Positions 1 through 11,541 of a stretch of DNA of 64,000 nucleotides are shown here, piece after piece. Below the pieces are notes generated by a model. That model was not told where the DNA came from. It saw only the letters and a program-made list of their open reading frames with translations, and ran no database searches. Origin of the DNA: CAISKJ01 sp046351555 (lineage in GTDB: Bacteria > Myxococcota_A > Polyangia > Polyangiales > Ga0077539); assembly GCA_046351555.1 (NCBI GenBank), contig JAXLYI010000049.1, positions 1-64,000 of the forward strand. Direction: 5' to 3'. The stretch's first letter is position 1, and every line of letters begins with the position of its first letter. The position numbers and the translations under genes were made by a program.

Positions 1-1
1 C

Positions 2-825
2 CGCGGGAGCTTCGCCGCCGCGATGCGCGCGATGGACGCGGTGCGCGCGACGCCGATGCGGCTCACGGCCAACACGCAGATCAACCGCCTGAGCCTGCCG
101 GTGCTCGAGGCGCTCTTCGCGCGCCTCGTCGACGAGGGGATCCGCGGGTGGCAGGTGCAGCTCACGACGGCGATGGGCCGCGGCGGCGACGCGCCCGACC
201 TCCTCCTGGAGCCCTACCAGGTGCTGACGGTGCTCCCGACGCTGGCGAGGCTGAAGCGGGTCGGCGACGCGCGCGGCGTGCTGCTCTGGCCGGGCAACAA
301 CGTCGGCTACTTCGGGCCCTTCGAAGGGGTGATCCGCGAGCACTTCCGCGCGGGCTACCGCGGGGCCTGCGGGGCGGGGCGCGTCTCGCTCGGCGTCGAG
401 GCCAACGGCGACATCAAGGGCTGCCCCTCGCTCCCGTCGCGCGAGTACGTCGGGGGCAACGTCCGCGAGCACCGCCTCCGCGACATCTGGGAGCGCGCGC
501 CCGCCCTCCGCTTCACCCGCGACCTCGGCCCGCAGGACCTCAAAGGGTTCTGCGCGACCTGCTACTACGCCGACGAGTGCCGCGGCGGCTGCCACTGGAC
601 CTCGCACGTCCTCCTCGGCGACCGCGGCGACAACCCCTACTGCCACCACCGCGCGTCGACCCTCCTCGCGCGGGGCCTGCGCGAGCGCGTCCGCCGCGTC
701 GAGGCCGCGCCGGGCGAGCCCTTCGACCACGGCCGCCACGAGGTCTTCACCGAGCCGTGGCCCGACGACGAGCGCGCCGCCGTCGAAGCCCTCGCGCGCG
801 ACACCCTCCGCGCGGTGTACGCGAC

Positions 826-829
<4 letters not shown>
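2..829 (+). CDS. Radical SAM protein, C-terminal SPASM part (5' partial)
   Basis: The frame is open to the left edge, so the N-terminal radical SAM core with its CxxxCxxC cluster lies outside; 275 residues are visible. Counting from the first in-frame ATG (23), Cys116, 134, 177, 180, 186, 190 and 207 give the SPASM pattern: C-x17-C, then C-x2-C-x5-C-x3-C and a final Cys, with the typical NGDIKGCPS context. This domain holds auxiliary 4Fe-4S clusters. Family members modify peptides or mature other enzymes such as anaerobic sulfatases; the substrate cannot be inferred because no precursor peptide is visible. The stop TAG lies in a CTAG that also supplies the stop of the convergent ABC-F gene. 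Family assignment is firm, function open. Confidence 0.85.
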
Positions 830-2760
<1,931 letters not shown>

Positions 2761-2877
2761 GGGGGCGACGCATATACAAGACCCGCCGCCCGCGCGCGAA
2801 GCGCTTGACACGACCCCGCCGTCGCGCGCCCCATGGCGGCCGCTGCGCCAACGCCACCAACGCCACCAACGGACGCC

Positions 2878-5610
2878 ATGAACAGCTACGACGAGACGCG
2901 CTTCCGCCACGACCTGGACGCCGCGATGCGGACGATCCGGACGATCCTCGACAACACCCGCAACCCCCGCTACCCCGCGGACGTCCCGCACGCGTACGAC
3001 GACAAGTTCGTGCTGGTGGAGTTCCTCGGGCGGACGGCGACGGCGGCGACGCTCCAGTGCCTCGGGGGCATCGGGCTCACCGCCGAGGGGCTCGCGCAGC
3101 TCGCGGCCTGGGCGCGCACCCAGTCGGTCACCCTCCGCCTCCGCGCACAGGAGACCTGCACCTTCGCCCGCGAGGAGACGCGCGAGGTCGAGTCGGGCCA
3201 GCGCCAGGTGGTCGAGAAGCGCTCGATGTGGGGCACCACCGAGACCACCGAGCGCGTGATCACCACCGTCCGCGAGTACTTCTGGCACTTCGACTTCACC
3301 TGGGAGGTGGTCGCCTTCGCGGGCCCGAGCGCCGAGCAGGGCGTCGTCCTCCAGTCCCACACCGGGCGCGTCGAGATCAAGACGGGCGCGAAGTCCCCGC
3401 CCCGCCCCGAGCGCGTCATCCGCCCGCACCTCGACGCGAACATCACCCTCCTGCTCGGCCTCGTCGACGGGCAGCAGCGGGCCTCCTTCGCCGTCGACCG
3501 CGCGTCCCCCGCGTGCCGCACGCCGCGCCGCAACCCGCAGGTGGAGACGGCGCTCTGGGTCTTCCGCGAGCTCGCCTCGTGGTGCGAGCGCGTCTACATC
3601 TACGTCACCAGCGAGCTCTTCACCGCCCAGCCCGACCACGGCCGCGACCTCAACGCCCTCAACGCCGACGGGGTGTTCGTGCCGGTGGCGCCAGTGTTCG
3701 AAGCCGCGCGCGGCGCGCAGGGCGAGGGCCCCGTCCCCGCGGCGTGGGCCGGCGCCTTCCTCGCCGAGCAGCGCCGCAGCCTCGCAGAGAAGACCGCCCA
3801 GCTCGCGCAGACCTTCCCCCGCGACGGGTCGCCCACGTCCGTGGCCGAGGCCATCCTGCTGATGACGCTGCTGCACACCGTCGACGTGTGCCAGCGCTTC
3901 GCCGACGGCGTCGATTCCGTCGAGCAGATGCTCCGCGACCAGCTCGCCGCCGCGGTCGGCAAGACGCTCACCGCCGCGGATTTCGCGGCGTACATGGACT
4001 TCCACAACCGCAAGCTCTTCAAGCCGGAGTACCGCCCGCAGCCCTTCTCCCACGCCGTCCGCCGCCCCGACCACGCGCCCGAAGGCTCCGTGAGCATCGA
4101 GGCCGAGCTCGGCCGCGGCGCCGCCGAGCCCGTCTCCACCGTCGTCTCGTGGAGCGAGGCGACGGGCCCGATGGGCTTCGCGCTCGACGCCGCCACGCGC
4201 GTCACCTTCCTCGGCGACCGCTACCTCCACGCCTGGGTGTCGCACCAGTTCGGCGGGCGCGCGGGCGCGGCGGCGAGCCTCGTCGCGCGGGCGCGGCAGT
4301 TCAGCAGCTTCGTGCTCCTCGTCGGGCGCATCGCGTCGGCCGACACCTTCGAGCCCAAGGCCGCCGTCATCCTCCAGAACAAGGACGTCCTCAAGATCCC
4401 GCTCCTGCTCGAGCAGATCCCGACGCCCAAGGAGTTCCGCGACGCGATCGAGTCGCTCTCGCCGGAGCAGCAGCGCTTCGCCAAGGCCGTCCGCGCGATG
4501 CAGCTCGAGAGCACCCTCTTCGGCGTGTGCGTGGTGCAGATCAAGCCGCAGCTCGAGGCCCTCCTCGCGCTCCCGCCCGACTCGCTCACCAAGGAGATCC
4601 GCCTCACGCAGGACCTCCTCACCCTCTTCATCGACTACCAGATCCCCGGCGACCTGCTCTCCTACGACGGCTCGGCGGAGGCGGCGCCCGAGGTCAAGCT
4701 CGCCCGCGTCCGCGGCCACGTCGACAAGATGCACGAGATGATCGAGCGCTCGAAGCAGCGCGAGATCGAGGAGGCCCGCGAGCGCGAGGCCCTCCGCCTC
4801 GCCGAGCAGAACCGCACCTACGCCGCGGCCGCCCCGATGGGGGGACCGCCGCCGCCGGCCTCGTTCGGGATGCCGGGAGGTGGTGGGCCGCCGATGCCGT
4901 CGCCCGGCCCGATGCCGCGCATGGCCGCTCCGGCCGCGCCGCCGCGCCCGATGGCCGTGCCCGCGATGGCCCCGCCCGCACCGGCGCCCGCGATGCCCGC
5001 GCCCGTGCAAGCGCCCCCGCCCCCGCCCCCGCAGGCGCCGCCGCCGGTGGCTGCCGCGACGACCACCGCCGCGGCGCCCCCGCGCCCGCCGATGCGCGAC
5101 GGGGGCGCGCCCGCCGCCACCGCCGCGACGGGCGGCGTCGTCGACTACACGCGCATCCCCGCCGAGCTCGACCGGCGCTTCGAAGCGATCGACGAGGACA
5201 GCGCGCTCCGCCCCACCATCCTCCACCCCGGCGAGGTGTGGACGCGCACCGCGCAGAAGGGCCTGCTCGCCGCCGCCGCGACGTCGCCGCTCCACCCGAA
5301 GGAGCAGAAGGCCGAGCGCAGCCGCGCCTTCGACCTGCTCGACGCGCTCTCGAAGTCGGGCGCGCTCCCGCTCTCCCACGCGAGCCTCCACGTGGTGATC
5401 GCCGCCACCCACTGCTTCGACAAGACCCTCGTCGACACCGTCATCGAGGACAACGTCAACCCGATCGAGAAGGTGGAGCGCTCGGTGATGATCGTCGCCA
5501 CCGCCATCCACCGCCGCCCCGCCGCCGAGCTCCTCGCCGACGACCACCGCGAGCGCTTCCTCGCCCACTCGCCGCGCCTCGCGCTGCCCGAACCCGACCC
5601 CGCCGCCTGA
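2878..5610 (+). CDS. Large cytoplasmic protein of unknown family
   Basis: I do not recognise this 910-residue protein. An N-terminal region of about 620 residues is mixed alpha/beta in character, with no signal peptide or membrane segment. A highly charged helical stretch (about 620-655) follows, then a Pro/Ala/Met-rich linker of roughly 110 residues. A compact C-terminal domain of about 145 residues begins near VVDYTRIPAELDRRFEAID and contains a conserved-looking LLDALSKSGALPLSH segment. The start is uncertain: ATG 2878 is chosen because a TTGACA-like element at 2805-2810 would place transcription start near 2840. An ATG at 2833 in the same frame would add 15 residues (MAAAAPTPPTPPTDA) encoded by a short acgccacca repeat. 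It is divergent from the ABC-F gene and followed by the HEAT-like gene. Confidence 0.7.
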   Translation: MNSYDETRFRHDLDAAMRTIRTILDNTRNPRYPADVPHAYDDKFVLVEFLGRTATAATLQCLGGIGLTAEGLAQLAAWARTQSVTLRLRAQETCTFAREETREVESGQRQVVEKRSMWGTTETTERVITTVREYFWHFDFTWEVVAFAGPSAEQGVVLQSHTGRVEIKTGAKSPPRPERVIRPHLDANITLLLGLVDGQQRASFAVDRASPACRTPRRNPQVETALWVFRELASWCERVYIYVTSELFTAQPDHGRDLNALNADGVFVPVAPVFEAARGAQGEGPVPAAWAGAFLAEQRRSLAEKTAQLAQTFPRDGSPTSVAEAILLMTLLHTVDVCQRFADGVDSVEQMLRDQLAAAVGKTLTAADFAAYMDFHNRKLFKPEYRPQPFSHAVRRPDHAPEGSVSIEAELGRGAAEPVSTVVSWSEATGPMGFALDAATRVTFLGDRYLHAWVSHQFGGRAGAAASLVARARQFSSFVLLVGRIASADTFEPKAAVILQNKDVLKIPLLLEQIPTPKEFRDAIESLSPEQQRFAKAVRAMQLESTLFGVCVVQIKPQLEALLALPPDSLTKEIRLTQDLLTLFIDYQIPGDLLSYDGSAEAAPEVKLARVRGHVDKMHEMIERSKQREIEEAREREALRLAEQNRTYAAAAPMGGPPPPASFGMPGGGGPPMPSPGPMPRMAAPAAPPRPMAVPAMAPPAPAPAMPAPVQAPPPPPPQAPPPVAAATTTAAAPPRPPMRDGGAPAATAATGGVVDYTRIPAELDRRFEAIDEDSALRPTILHPGEVWTRTAQKGLLAAAATSPLHPKEQKAERSRAFDLLDALSKSGALPLSHASLHVVIAATHCFDKTLVDTVIEDNVNPIEKVERSVMIVATAIHRRPAAELLADDHRERFLAHSPRLALPEPDPAA

Positions 5611-5621
5611 CGCCCCACCGC

Positions 5622-5650
5622 TTGCGCGTACGCCTCTGCGGTCGTATCCC
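5622..5650 (+). promoter_or_regulatory. Putative sigma-70-type promoter of the HEAT-like gene
   Basis: TTGCGC (5622-5627), a 17-nt spacer and TATCCC (5645-5650) form a plausible -35/-10 pair in the gap between the two large genes. It predicts a leader of about 60 nt before ATG 5716. No strong Shine-Dalgarno sequence is seen in the C-rich leader, only AGG close to the start. Confidence 0.45.
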
Positions 5651-5715
5651 TGCGCCCCCCGCCGCCTCGCCGCGCGCCCGCCGCGCCCCCTCCTCCCTCC
5701 CCCGCCCAGGTCACC

Positions 5716-8700
5716 ATGAGTCGCCCCCGCAAGGCACCCGCCCCCCTCCCGCGCGTCGACGCGTTCGCCCGATCTCTCGCGCGCGGAGGCGCCGACGCGC
5801 AGGCCGCGCTCACCGCGCTCGCCCGCCACGCCGGCGGCCTCGGCCCCGACGCCTCCGCGTACGCCCGCGCGCTGCCCGACGCGCTCGATCGCCTCGCGCC
5901 CGAGCACCACCGCGCCGTCGCCGAACTCTGGCTCCGCCTCGACGCGTGCGCCCACGGGCGCTCGATCCCGCCGTGGCGCGACGTCGTCCGCGACGCCTCC
6001 GCGCGGGTCGCGTGGTGGCACGTCGAGCTCCTCCACGACCCTGGCGCCCTGGCCGACGCGCCCGCCTCCGGCGAACTCCGCCACGCGGTCGAGACGCTCC
6101 CCGCGTCGCGCGTCGACGCGCCGCTCCCGCTCGTCGACGCGCTCCTGCGGCGGCCCGAGCCCTACTGCGCGCGCCGCGCCCTCGCGCTCCTCGACGACGC
6201 GCTCACGGCGGCGACCGCGCCCGCGGAGCCCGTCGCCGAGCGGCTCGCGGCGCTCGCGGCCCACCCCGACCCCGAACTCCGCAACGAGGCCCTGCGCCGC
6301 CTCGCCGCGCCGTGGGCCGCGCTCCGGCCGCGCCCGGGGCTCCTGCGCCCTTCGCTCCACGCGCCCGCCACGCGCGCCGCCGCCCTCGACTGCGCGGCCT
6401 CGTGGCGCCTGGAGGGCGTGCTCCGCGGCGCCCTCGCCGACGGCGACGAGGCCGACGCCCGCCGCGCGCTGGTCGCGTTGGCCGACGTGTCGTCGCCCGA
6501 CTCCTTCCCCGCGGTGATCGCCGACGCGCGGCGCCGCGGCGCGTGGCTCGAGCCCGAGCTCCTCCGTTTCGTGATGGCCTTCCATCAACGCGGGGTGTTC
6601 GCGCGGGAGGGCGCGCTCGACGACGTGCTGTCCGTCATCGCCGGCGCGGCGTGGCGCGACCTCGACGCCTGGGCGACGGTCCTCTACACCGCCCGCGAGG
6701 AGGTGCTCGCGCGGGCCGAGGCGTGCGCCCCCGACGACGCGCGCGCGGTCGGCCTCTGCGCCTTCTCGCTCGCCCTCGCCCGCGTCGCCCCGGCGGCCTT
6801 CGGCGACCGCGCCGTGCGCTGCGCCGAGGCGCTCCTCGACGCGACCTCCAACGAAGACGCAGCGGCGGCGCTCGTCCCGCTCCTCGCCGAGGCCGCGCGG
6901 CCCACCAGCGAGGCCGCGGTGCTCCGGTGGCTCCCGACGCTCGGCGCGGAGGCGCTCCCCGCCGTCGTCGCGTGCGGCGGGGAGGCGTCTGTGGCGGTGC
7001 TCCTTGCGGCGCTCGGCGTCGACGGCGCGCCCGCACCGTGGGCCGTGGCGTCCCCCAGGGAGGTGGGCGAGGCGCTCTACCAGCTCGTCGCGCACGACCC
7101 CACAGCGCGCGACGCGATGCTCCGGCGCGTCGAGCTGCTGCGCCTGCCGCGCGTGTGTTCGTGGTTCGCCGCGGCCCCCGCGAGGGCGCGTCTCGATGCG
7201 GCCGCCGCGTGGCTGCCTCCCGCGCGCCGGATCGAGATCCTCGCGGGCGGCGACGGCGGCGCGCTGGAGGCGATCGACGCGCTCGTCGCGGAGCACCTCC
7301 AGGCGAAGGTCTCGGCCCACCTCGCAGGGCGCCTCCCCGAGCTGGAGACGCTCGTGGCGCCCGAGGTGATCGCGGCGCTCGCGGGCCTGACGCGCCGGCT
7401 GCGGGCGGCGGGCATCGTCCGCCCCCGCGCGCTCGCGTCCGACCCGAGCGACGACGCGCTGGCGGCCTCGCTCCTCCTCGGGCAGCTCGAGCGGGCGGAG
7501 GAAGACGCGCTCCGCGCCGCGCTGATCCGCTCGCTGGCCACGCTTCGATCCCCGCGGGTCGCGCCGGCGGTGGCGCGGTGCATCCACGACGACGCGGTGT
7601 CCGTCCGGACGGCGGCGATCCGCGCGGTGGCGGCGCGCGGCGAAGGCGGCGTGACGCTCCACCTCGTGCGGGCGGTGAGCGCGCCCGACATCGAGGTGGC
7701 CCGCGCGGCCCTTGACGCGCTCGCGACGCTCGGCACGCGTGTGTCAGCCCGCGCCGTCACCGCCGCCCTCGAGCACCCCAACATGAGCGTCAAGAAGACC
7801 GCCGCCGCCGCCCTCGGCTCGCTCGGCGACCGGTCGAGCGTGGGGGCGATGCTCGGCTGGCTCGGCCGGCACGACAACCCCGGGCTCCGCGCGGCGCTCC
7901 TCGCGTCGCTGGACGCGCTGCTCGGCCCGGCGGCCACGCCCGCGCTCGTCGGCGCCCTCGACGCGGCCACCACCGCGGAGTCGCGCTCGCTCCTCCTCGA
8001 CGCGCTCGACGGGAGGCTCTCCGGCCGCGCGGCGCGGGCCCACCGCGGGGCGCCCTGGTTCGACGCGCTCGTCACACGACTCCGCGACGGCGGGTTCTCG
8101 CTCCGCGACGCGACCGCGGCCGAGTTCGACGACCTCCTCGGGCGCGGCGCCGGCCCTTCGACGCCGGCCCCGTCGCACGAAGGTTCGGTGGCGAACGACC
8201 TCGCGCGCTGGCTCGCCCACGGGCTCCCAGCCGCCGACGTCCCGCGGCTGCTGGCCGGCTGGCGCGCGGGCGACGTGCCCACGAACCGCGCGTTCGCCCT
8301 GGCACGGCGCGACGTGAACGCGCTGCTCACCTCGCTCGACGGCGACACCGCGACGCGCGACGCGGCGGTTCGTCTGCTCGGCGAAGCGTTCGCGTCCACG
8401 GGCGACGTCGACGCGCTCCGCCCGCTCGCCGCAGCCGTCGGGCGGATCACCGCCGTGCCCCGCGAGGGCGACCGCGCGGCGCACCGTCGCCTCCTCACGC
8501 TCCTCCTCCCCGCGCTCGACGCCTCCGCGCGCTGGGCCCTCGCCGACCGCTGGCGCGCCCTCCCGCCCGCGCCGGACGCATCCGCCGCCGACACGCTCGA
8601 TCTCCTCCGCGCGTGCGGCCGCGCCGTCACCCGCAACGACCTCGACGCGCTCCTCGCGGCGTCCGCGCGCACCCCGTCGCCCGCCGCCGTCGCCACCGCG

Positions 8701-10032
8701 GTGCTCGCCCGCGCACTACGCGTGACGCTCCCGACGCCGCCCGCCGCCCTCGTCGCGCGCGTCGCCGAGGCCCTCAGCGGCGACGCTCCCCCCGCGCTCG
8801 AACCCGTCGGCGACGACGACCCGCTCGCGCTCCTCGCTGCGATCGCCGCCGAGCTCCCGTGGCTCACGCCCGAACGCCGCGCGCTCGCGCTCGACGCCGC
8901 CACCGCGCTCCGCCCCATCGACTTCGCGGGCTGGCGCGGCGGCCCGGAGCGTGAGTTCCCCGCGCAGCGCGTGAAGCCGCCGAAGCCGACCGACCCCGAC
9001 CGCGACGCGCCCGCGCGACGTCCCGCGACGGTCCGCGCGATGCGCGACGGCGAGCGCACGGTGTCCTCCGCGCCGTGGCTGCTCCCGCTCTGGCTGAGCC
9101 CCGCGCTCGACGGCGACGCCTGGCTCGCGGCCCTCGCCGACGACCTCCGCGACGCCGACGCGCGCCACGACCTCGCCGCCCTCGGCGAGGTGCGCGCCCG
9201 CCTCCGCCGCCTCGCCGCCGCCGTAGGAACCTCCGAGACGCGCCTCCGCCTCTGGCGCGCGCTCGTCCCGCCGCTCGCCTCCGCGTGGTCGGCTGCGCCC
9301 GACGCCGCCCGCGACGACGTGAAGCGCATCCTCCTCGCCTGCCCCGAGCCCATGCGCGCCGCGCTCCTCACGCCCATGATCGCGTCGGGGCAGTGGGGCC
9401 TCCTGGCGCTCCTCCACACGTCGCCGGTCGACTCCGCCGTGGCCGCGCTCGTCCGGCGGGCACGCGCCGACGGGTACCAGGGCCCCGCGCCCATCGCCTC
9501 CACGGGTGTGCTCGCGGGCGACGCACCATCGCCGCCCCCACCGCCGCCACCGCAGCTCACCGCGCCTCCGCCGCGCGCGGTGCTCGACGCGATCGACCGC
9601 CACGACGCCGAGGTGGTCCGCCGCGCGCTGAAGGAGCTCGCCCGCGAGGGGGCCGACGCGCTCCGCCCGTACCTCGAGCGCGCGCTGGCCGACACGCGTC
9701 CCCGCGTGCGCGACCTCGCCGCGCGCCTCGTCCGCACTGCGGGGACGCGCGACGAGCACCTCGCCCGCGCCCGAGAGCGCCTCCACGACCGCCGCGCCGC
9801 CGTCCGCGTCTCCGCGATCCGCTCGCTCTCCCACGCGCGCGACGCCGACGCGCTCCCCGCGCTCGTCGCCGCGCTCTTCGCCCCGGAGAACGCCGTCCGC
9901 AAGGAGGCTCGCCTCGGCCTCGCCCGCTACGGGGACGCCGCGCTCGACGCCCTCGACACAGCAGCGCGCCGCGAGCGCCCCGACCGAGCGCGCCGCCTCG
10001 CCGCCGAGCGCGAGCTCCTCGCCGCGAAGTGA
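5716..10032 (+). CDS. Giant HEAT-like repeat protein
   Basis: This 1438-residue protein is built almost wholly of Ala/Leu/Arg-rich paired helices. The clearest HEAT-type units lie at about residues 585-700 (for example ALIRSLATLRSPRVAPAVAR followed by DDAVSVRTAAIRAVAARG) and again in the last 140 residues (DTRPRVRDLAARLVRTAG, DRRAAVRVSAIRSLSHARD). A Pro-rich hinge (SPPPPPPPQL) at about 1275 separates the C-terminal repeats. No signal peptide, membrane segment or catalytic motif is visible, so it is probably a cytoplasmic scaffold. It follows the unknown 910-residue protein on the same strand after 105 nt and may work with it. The stop is only 3 nt from a duplicated, non-coding copy of the end of the convergent lipoprotein gene. 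Confidence 0.8.
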   Translation: MSRPRKAPAPLPRVDAFARSLARGGADAQAALTALARHAGGLGPDASAYARALPDALDRLAPEHHRAVAELWLRLDACAHGRSIPPWRDVVRDASARVAWWHVELLHDPGALADAPASGELRHAVETLPASRVDAPLPLVDALLRRPEPYCARRALALLDDALTAATAPAEPVAERLAALAAHPDPELRNEALRRLAAPWAALRPRPGLLRPSLHAPATRAAALDCAASWRLEGVLRGALADGDEADARRALVALADVSSPDSFPAVIADARRRGAWLEPELLRFVMAFHQRGVFAREGALDDVLSVIAGAAWRDLDAWATVLYTAREEVLARAEACAPDDARAVGLCAFSLALARVAPAAFGDRAVRCAEALLDATSNEDAAAALVPLLAEAARPTSEAAVLRWLPTLGAEALPAVVACGGEASVAVLLAALGVDGAPAPWAVASPREVGEALYQLVAHDPTARDAMLRRVELLRLPRVCSWFAAAPARARLDAAAAWLPPARRIEILAGGDGGALEAIDALVAEHLQAKVSAHLAGRLPELETLVAPEVIAALAGLTRRLRAAGIVRPRALASDPSDDALAASLLLGQLERAEEDALRAALIRSLATLRSPRVAPAVARCIHDDAVSVRTAAIRAVAARGEGGVTLHLVRAVSAPDIEVARAALDALATLGTRVSARAVTAALEHPNMSVKKTAAAALGSLGDRSSVGAMLGWLGRHDNPGLRAALLASLDALLGPAATPALVGALDAATTAESRSLLLDALDGRLSGRAARAHRGAPWFDALVTRLRDGGFSLRDATAAEFDDLLGRGAGPSTPAPSHEGSVANDLARWLAHGLPAADVPRLLAGWRAGDVPTNRAFALARRDVNALLTSLDGDTATRDAAVRLLGEAFASTGDVDALRPLAAAVGRITAVPREGDRAAHRRLLTLLLPALDASARWALADRWRALPPAPDASAADTLDLLRACGRAVTRNDLDALLAASARTPSPAAVATAVLARALRVTLPTPPAALVARVAEALSGDAPPALEPVGDDDPLALLAAIAAELPWLTPERRALALDAATALRPIDFAGWRGGPEREFPAQRVKPPKPTDPDRDAPARRPATVRAMRDGERTVSSAPWLLPLWLSPALDGDAWLAALADDLRDADARHDLAALGEVRARLRRLAAAVGTSETRLRLWRALVPPLASAWSAAPDAARDDVKRILLACPEPMRAALLTPMIASGQWGLLALLHTSPVDSAVAALVRRARADGYQGPAPIASTGVLAGDAPSPPPPPPPQLTAPPPRAVLDAIDRHDAEVVRRALKELAREGADALRPYLERALADTRPRVRDLAARLVRTAGTRDEHLARARERLHDRRAAVRVSAIRSLSHARDADALPALVAALFAPENAVRKEARLGLARYGDAALDALDTAARRERPDRARRLAAERELLAAK

Positions 10033-10250
10033 GCCCTACCGCGCGCGGCAGATCCCGTAGGTGGGGTCGCAGAGCGCGTCGGGCCCGCAGGCCGCGTCGC
10101 TGAGCGAGCTGGTGAGATAGGGGCGGGGCTTGCCCCGCCCGAAGAGAACTCACCGCCGCCGCCGTGATGCAAGGGTATGGGCCCTACCGCGCGCGGCAGA
10201 TCCCGTAGGTGGGGTCGCAGAGCGCGTCGGGCCCGCAGGCCGCGTCGCTG
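10033..10250. repeat. Palindromic repeat element flanked by a 70-bp direct duplication
   Basis: Bases 10033-10102 and 10181-10250 are an identical 70-bp direct repeat. The right copy is the functional 3' end and stop codon of the Cys-rich lipoprotein gene; the left copy is a non-coding relic touching the stop of the HEAT-like gene. Between them is a 78-bp insert with a perfect palindrome: GGGCGGGGC (10121-10129), TT, GCCCCGCCC (10132-10140). Outer GGTGAG (10111-10116) and CTCACC (10149-10154) extend the stem. The segment 10102-10154 matches 19388-19470 apart from an extra ~30 nt there. RNA from either strand could form a strong hairpin, so the element may also terminate transcription between the convergent genes. 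Confidence 0.85.
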
Positions 10251-11389
10251 TTGCACCCGCAGTAGCCGTAGCGGGTGAGGCACGTTCGCCCGGGCCCGCA
10301 GTCGGTGGACGCGCTGCACGTGCAGCGGCGCGGCGAGGCGGTGTTGCAGGTGCTCCCCGCGGTGCAGTCGCCGTTGCTCGCGCAGACGAAACGGCAGATG
10401 CCCGTCGCGGCGTTGCAGGTGGCGGCGCCACAGAGCGCGTAGGGGTTGGCGGTGCACGACGGGTAGCAGACCGAATCCGTCCCCCCCACCGAGCGGCAGA
10501 GGTAGCCCGCGCGACACCCCGACGCTGCGGTGCAAGTGCGGAGGCAGAAGTTGGCCGAGCCGTCGGAGATGCAGAGCGAGCCCGCGGGGCAGTCGTCGCG
10601 CGTGCACTGCCGGGTGCAGTAGCCGCCCTGCCACCCGATGGCCTGGGGGAAGCACGTCGGCGCGGTCGGGTCGCAGTCGGCGTTGCTGCCGCAGGGCGCG
10701 CCGGGCCCGGTGGGGACGCACGCCCCCGCGCGGCACCGCTGCGACGCGGGGCACGCGCGGCCGCAGGCGCCGCAGTTGGCGACGTCGGTGGCGGGGTCGA
10801 CGCAGCGCCCGCCGCACGCGAGCTGACCCGCGGCGCAGGCGAGCTCGCAGGCGCCTGCGGTGCAGCGCATCCCGGCGGGGCACGCGCGGCCGCAGGCGCC
10901 GCAGTTGGCGGCGTCGATGGAGAGGTCGACGCAGGGGAGCCCGCAGCGCGAGGTGCCCGCGGGGCAGCGGGGCGAGCAGGTGCCGACGAGGCACTCCTGG
11001 TCGGCGGCGCAGGCGTTGCCGCAGCGGCCGCAGTGGAGGGGGTTGCTGTCGATCACCACGCAGCGCGCGCCGCAGGGCACCTCGCCCGCGCCGCAGGTGG
11101 GCATCACGACGGGCTCGTCGGGCGGCGGCGACGTCGCGTCGGCGGACGTGGCGTCGGGCGACGCGTCGGGCGATGACGGGCGGTCGAGGAGGTCGACGTC
11201 GTCGACGACGGAGACGTCGAAGCCCTTCGGCTCCGCGTCGGGGCGGTTGACGAGCGGGCCGTCGGAGTCGTCGCCGTCGGGCGCGACGGCGAGGTCGTCG
11301 GGGGGCGCCTTCGCGTCGGCGTCGGTCTGCCCGCGCGAGCACGCCGCGAGCGCGAAGAGCAGCAGAGGCACCAGGGCGCGGGGCGTCAC
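10184..11389 (-). CDS. Cys-rich secreted lipoprotein with repeated CGACG modules
   Basis: The 401-residue protein starts at GTG 11389 and has a short signal peptide ending in the lipobox LAAC (Cys at about residue 17). An Asp/Ala/Pro-rich spacer of about 90 residues follows. The rest is almost entirely Cys-rich modules of the type C-x-D-x(5-7)-NCGACGRACP-x(3)-RC-x-AGAC, repeated at least three times, then looser C-x-C units to the end. All cysteines are probably disulphide-bonded at the cell surface. Such modules are common in myxobacterial lipoproteins; no enzymatic motif is seen. The start is chosen because TACCAT lies exactly 7 nt upstream and because the lipoprotein signal begins there; a longer frame to 11455 adds an Arg-rich unlikely N-terminus. 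Confidence 0.8.
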   Translation of the reverse strand: MTPRALVPLLLFALAACSRGQTDADAKAPPDDLAVAPDGDDSDGPLVNRPDAEPKGFDVSVVDDVDLLDRPSSPDASPDATSADATSPPPDEPVVMPTCGAGEVPCGARCVVIDSNPLHCGRCGNACAADQECLVGTCSPRCPAGTSRCGLPCVDLSIDAANCGACGRACPAGMRCTAGACELACAAGQLACGGRCVDPATDVANCGACGRACPASQRCRAGACVPTGPGAPCGSNADCDPTAPTCFPQAIGWQGGYCTRQCTRDDCPAGSLCISDGSANFCLRTCTAASGCRAGYLCRSVGGTDSVCYPSCTANPYALCGAATCNAATGICRFVCASNGDCTAGSTCNTASPRRCTCSASTDCGPGRTCLTRYGYCGCNSDAACGPDALCDPTYGICRAR

Positions 11390-11396
11390 GGCCGCG

Positions 11397-11402
11397 ATGG
11401 TA
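11397..11402 (-). promoter_or_regulatory. TANNNT box 7 nt from the GTG start (putative leaderless promoter)
   Basis: On the minus strand TACCAT is followed by 7 nt and the GTG at 11389, so transcription would begin at or next to the start codon. No Shine-Dalgarno sequence is present. No clear -35 is visible in the surrounding GC-rich DNA. Confidence 0.5.
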
Positions 11403-11541
11403 CGGGCGCGGGCGCGCGACGGTCCAGGGGCTTGCGCGGTGGCGGCGCGCGACACCGACCGAGCCAGCGTCGCCAGGCAATGTCACGGCTTCGTCGTGTG
11501 CCGTTGCGCCCGCGCTGGCCTCGTGCGAAGCGGTGCCGGCC

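Noticed and set aside
2805..2810. TTGACA as a firm promoter for the 910-residue protein
   Set aside because: No -10 box is found 16-19 nt downstream; it is only used as weak support for the later start codon.
10033..10250. Insertion sequence
   Set aside because: The insert is only 78 bp and encodes no transposase; it can at most be a non-autonomous or REP-type repeat.
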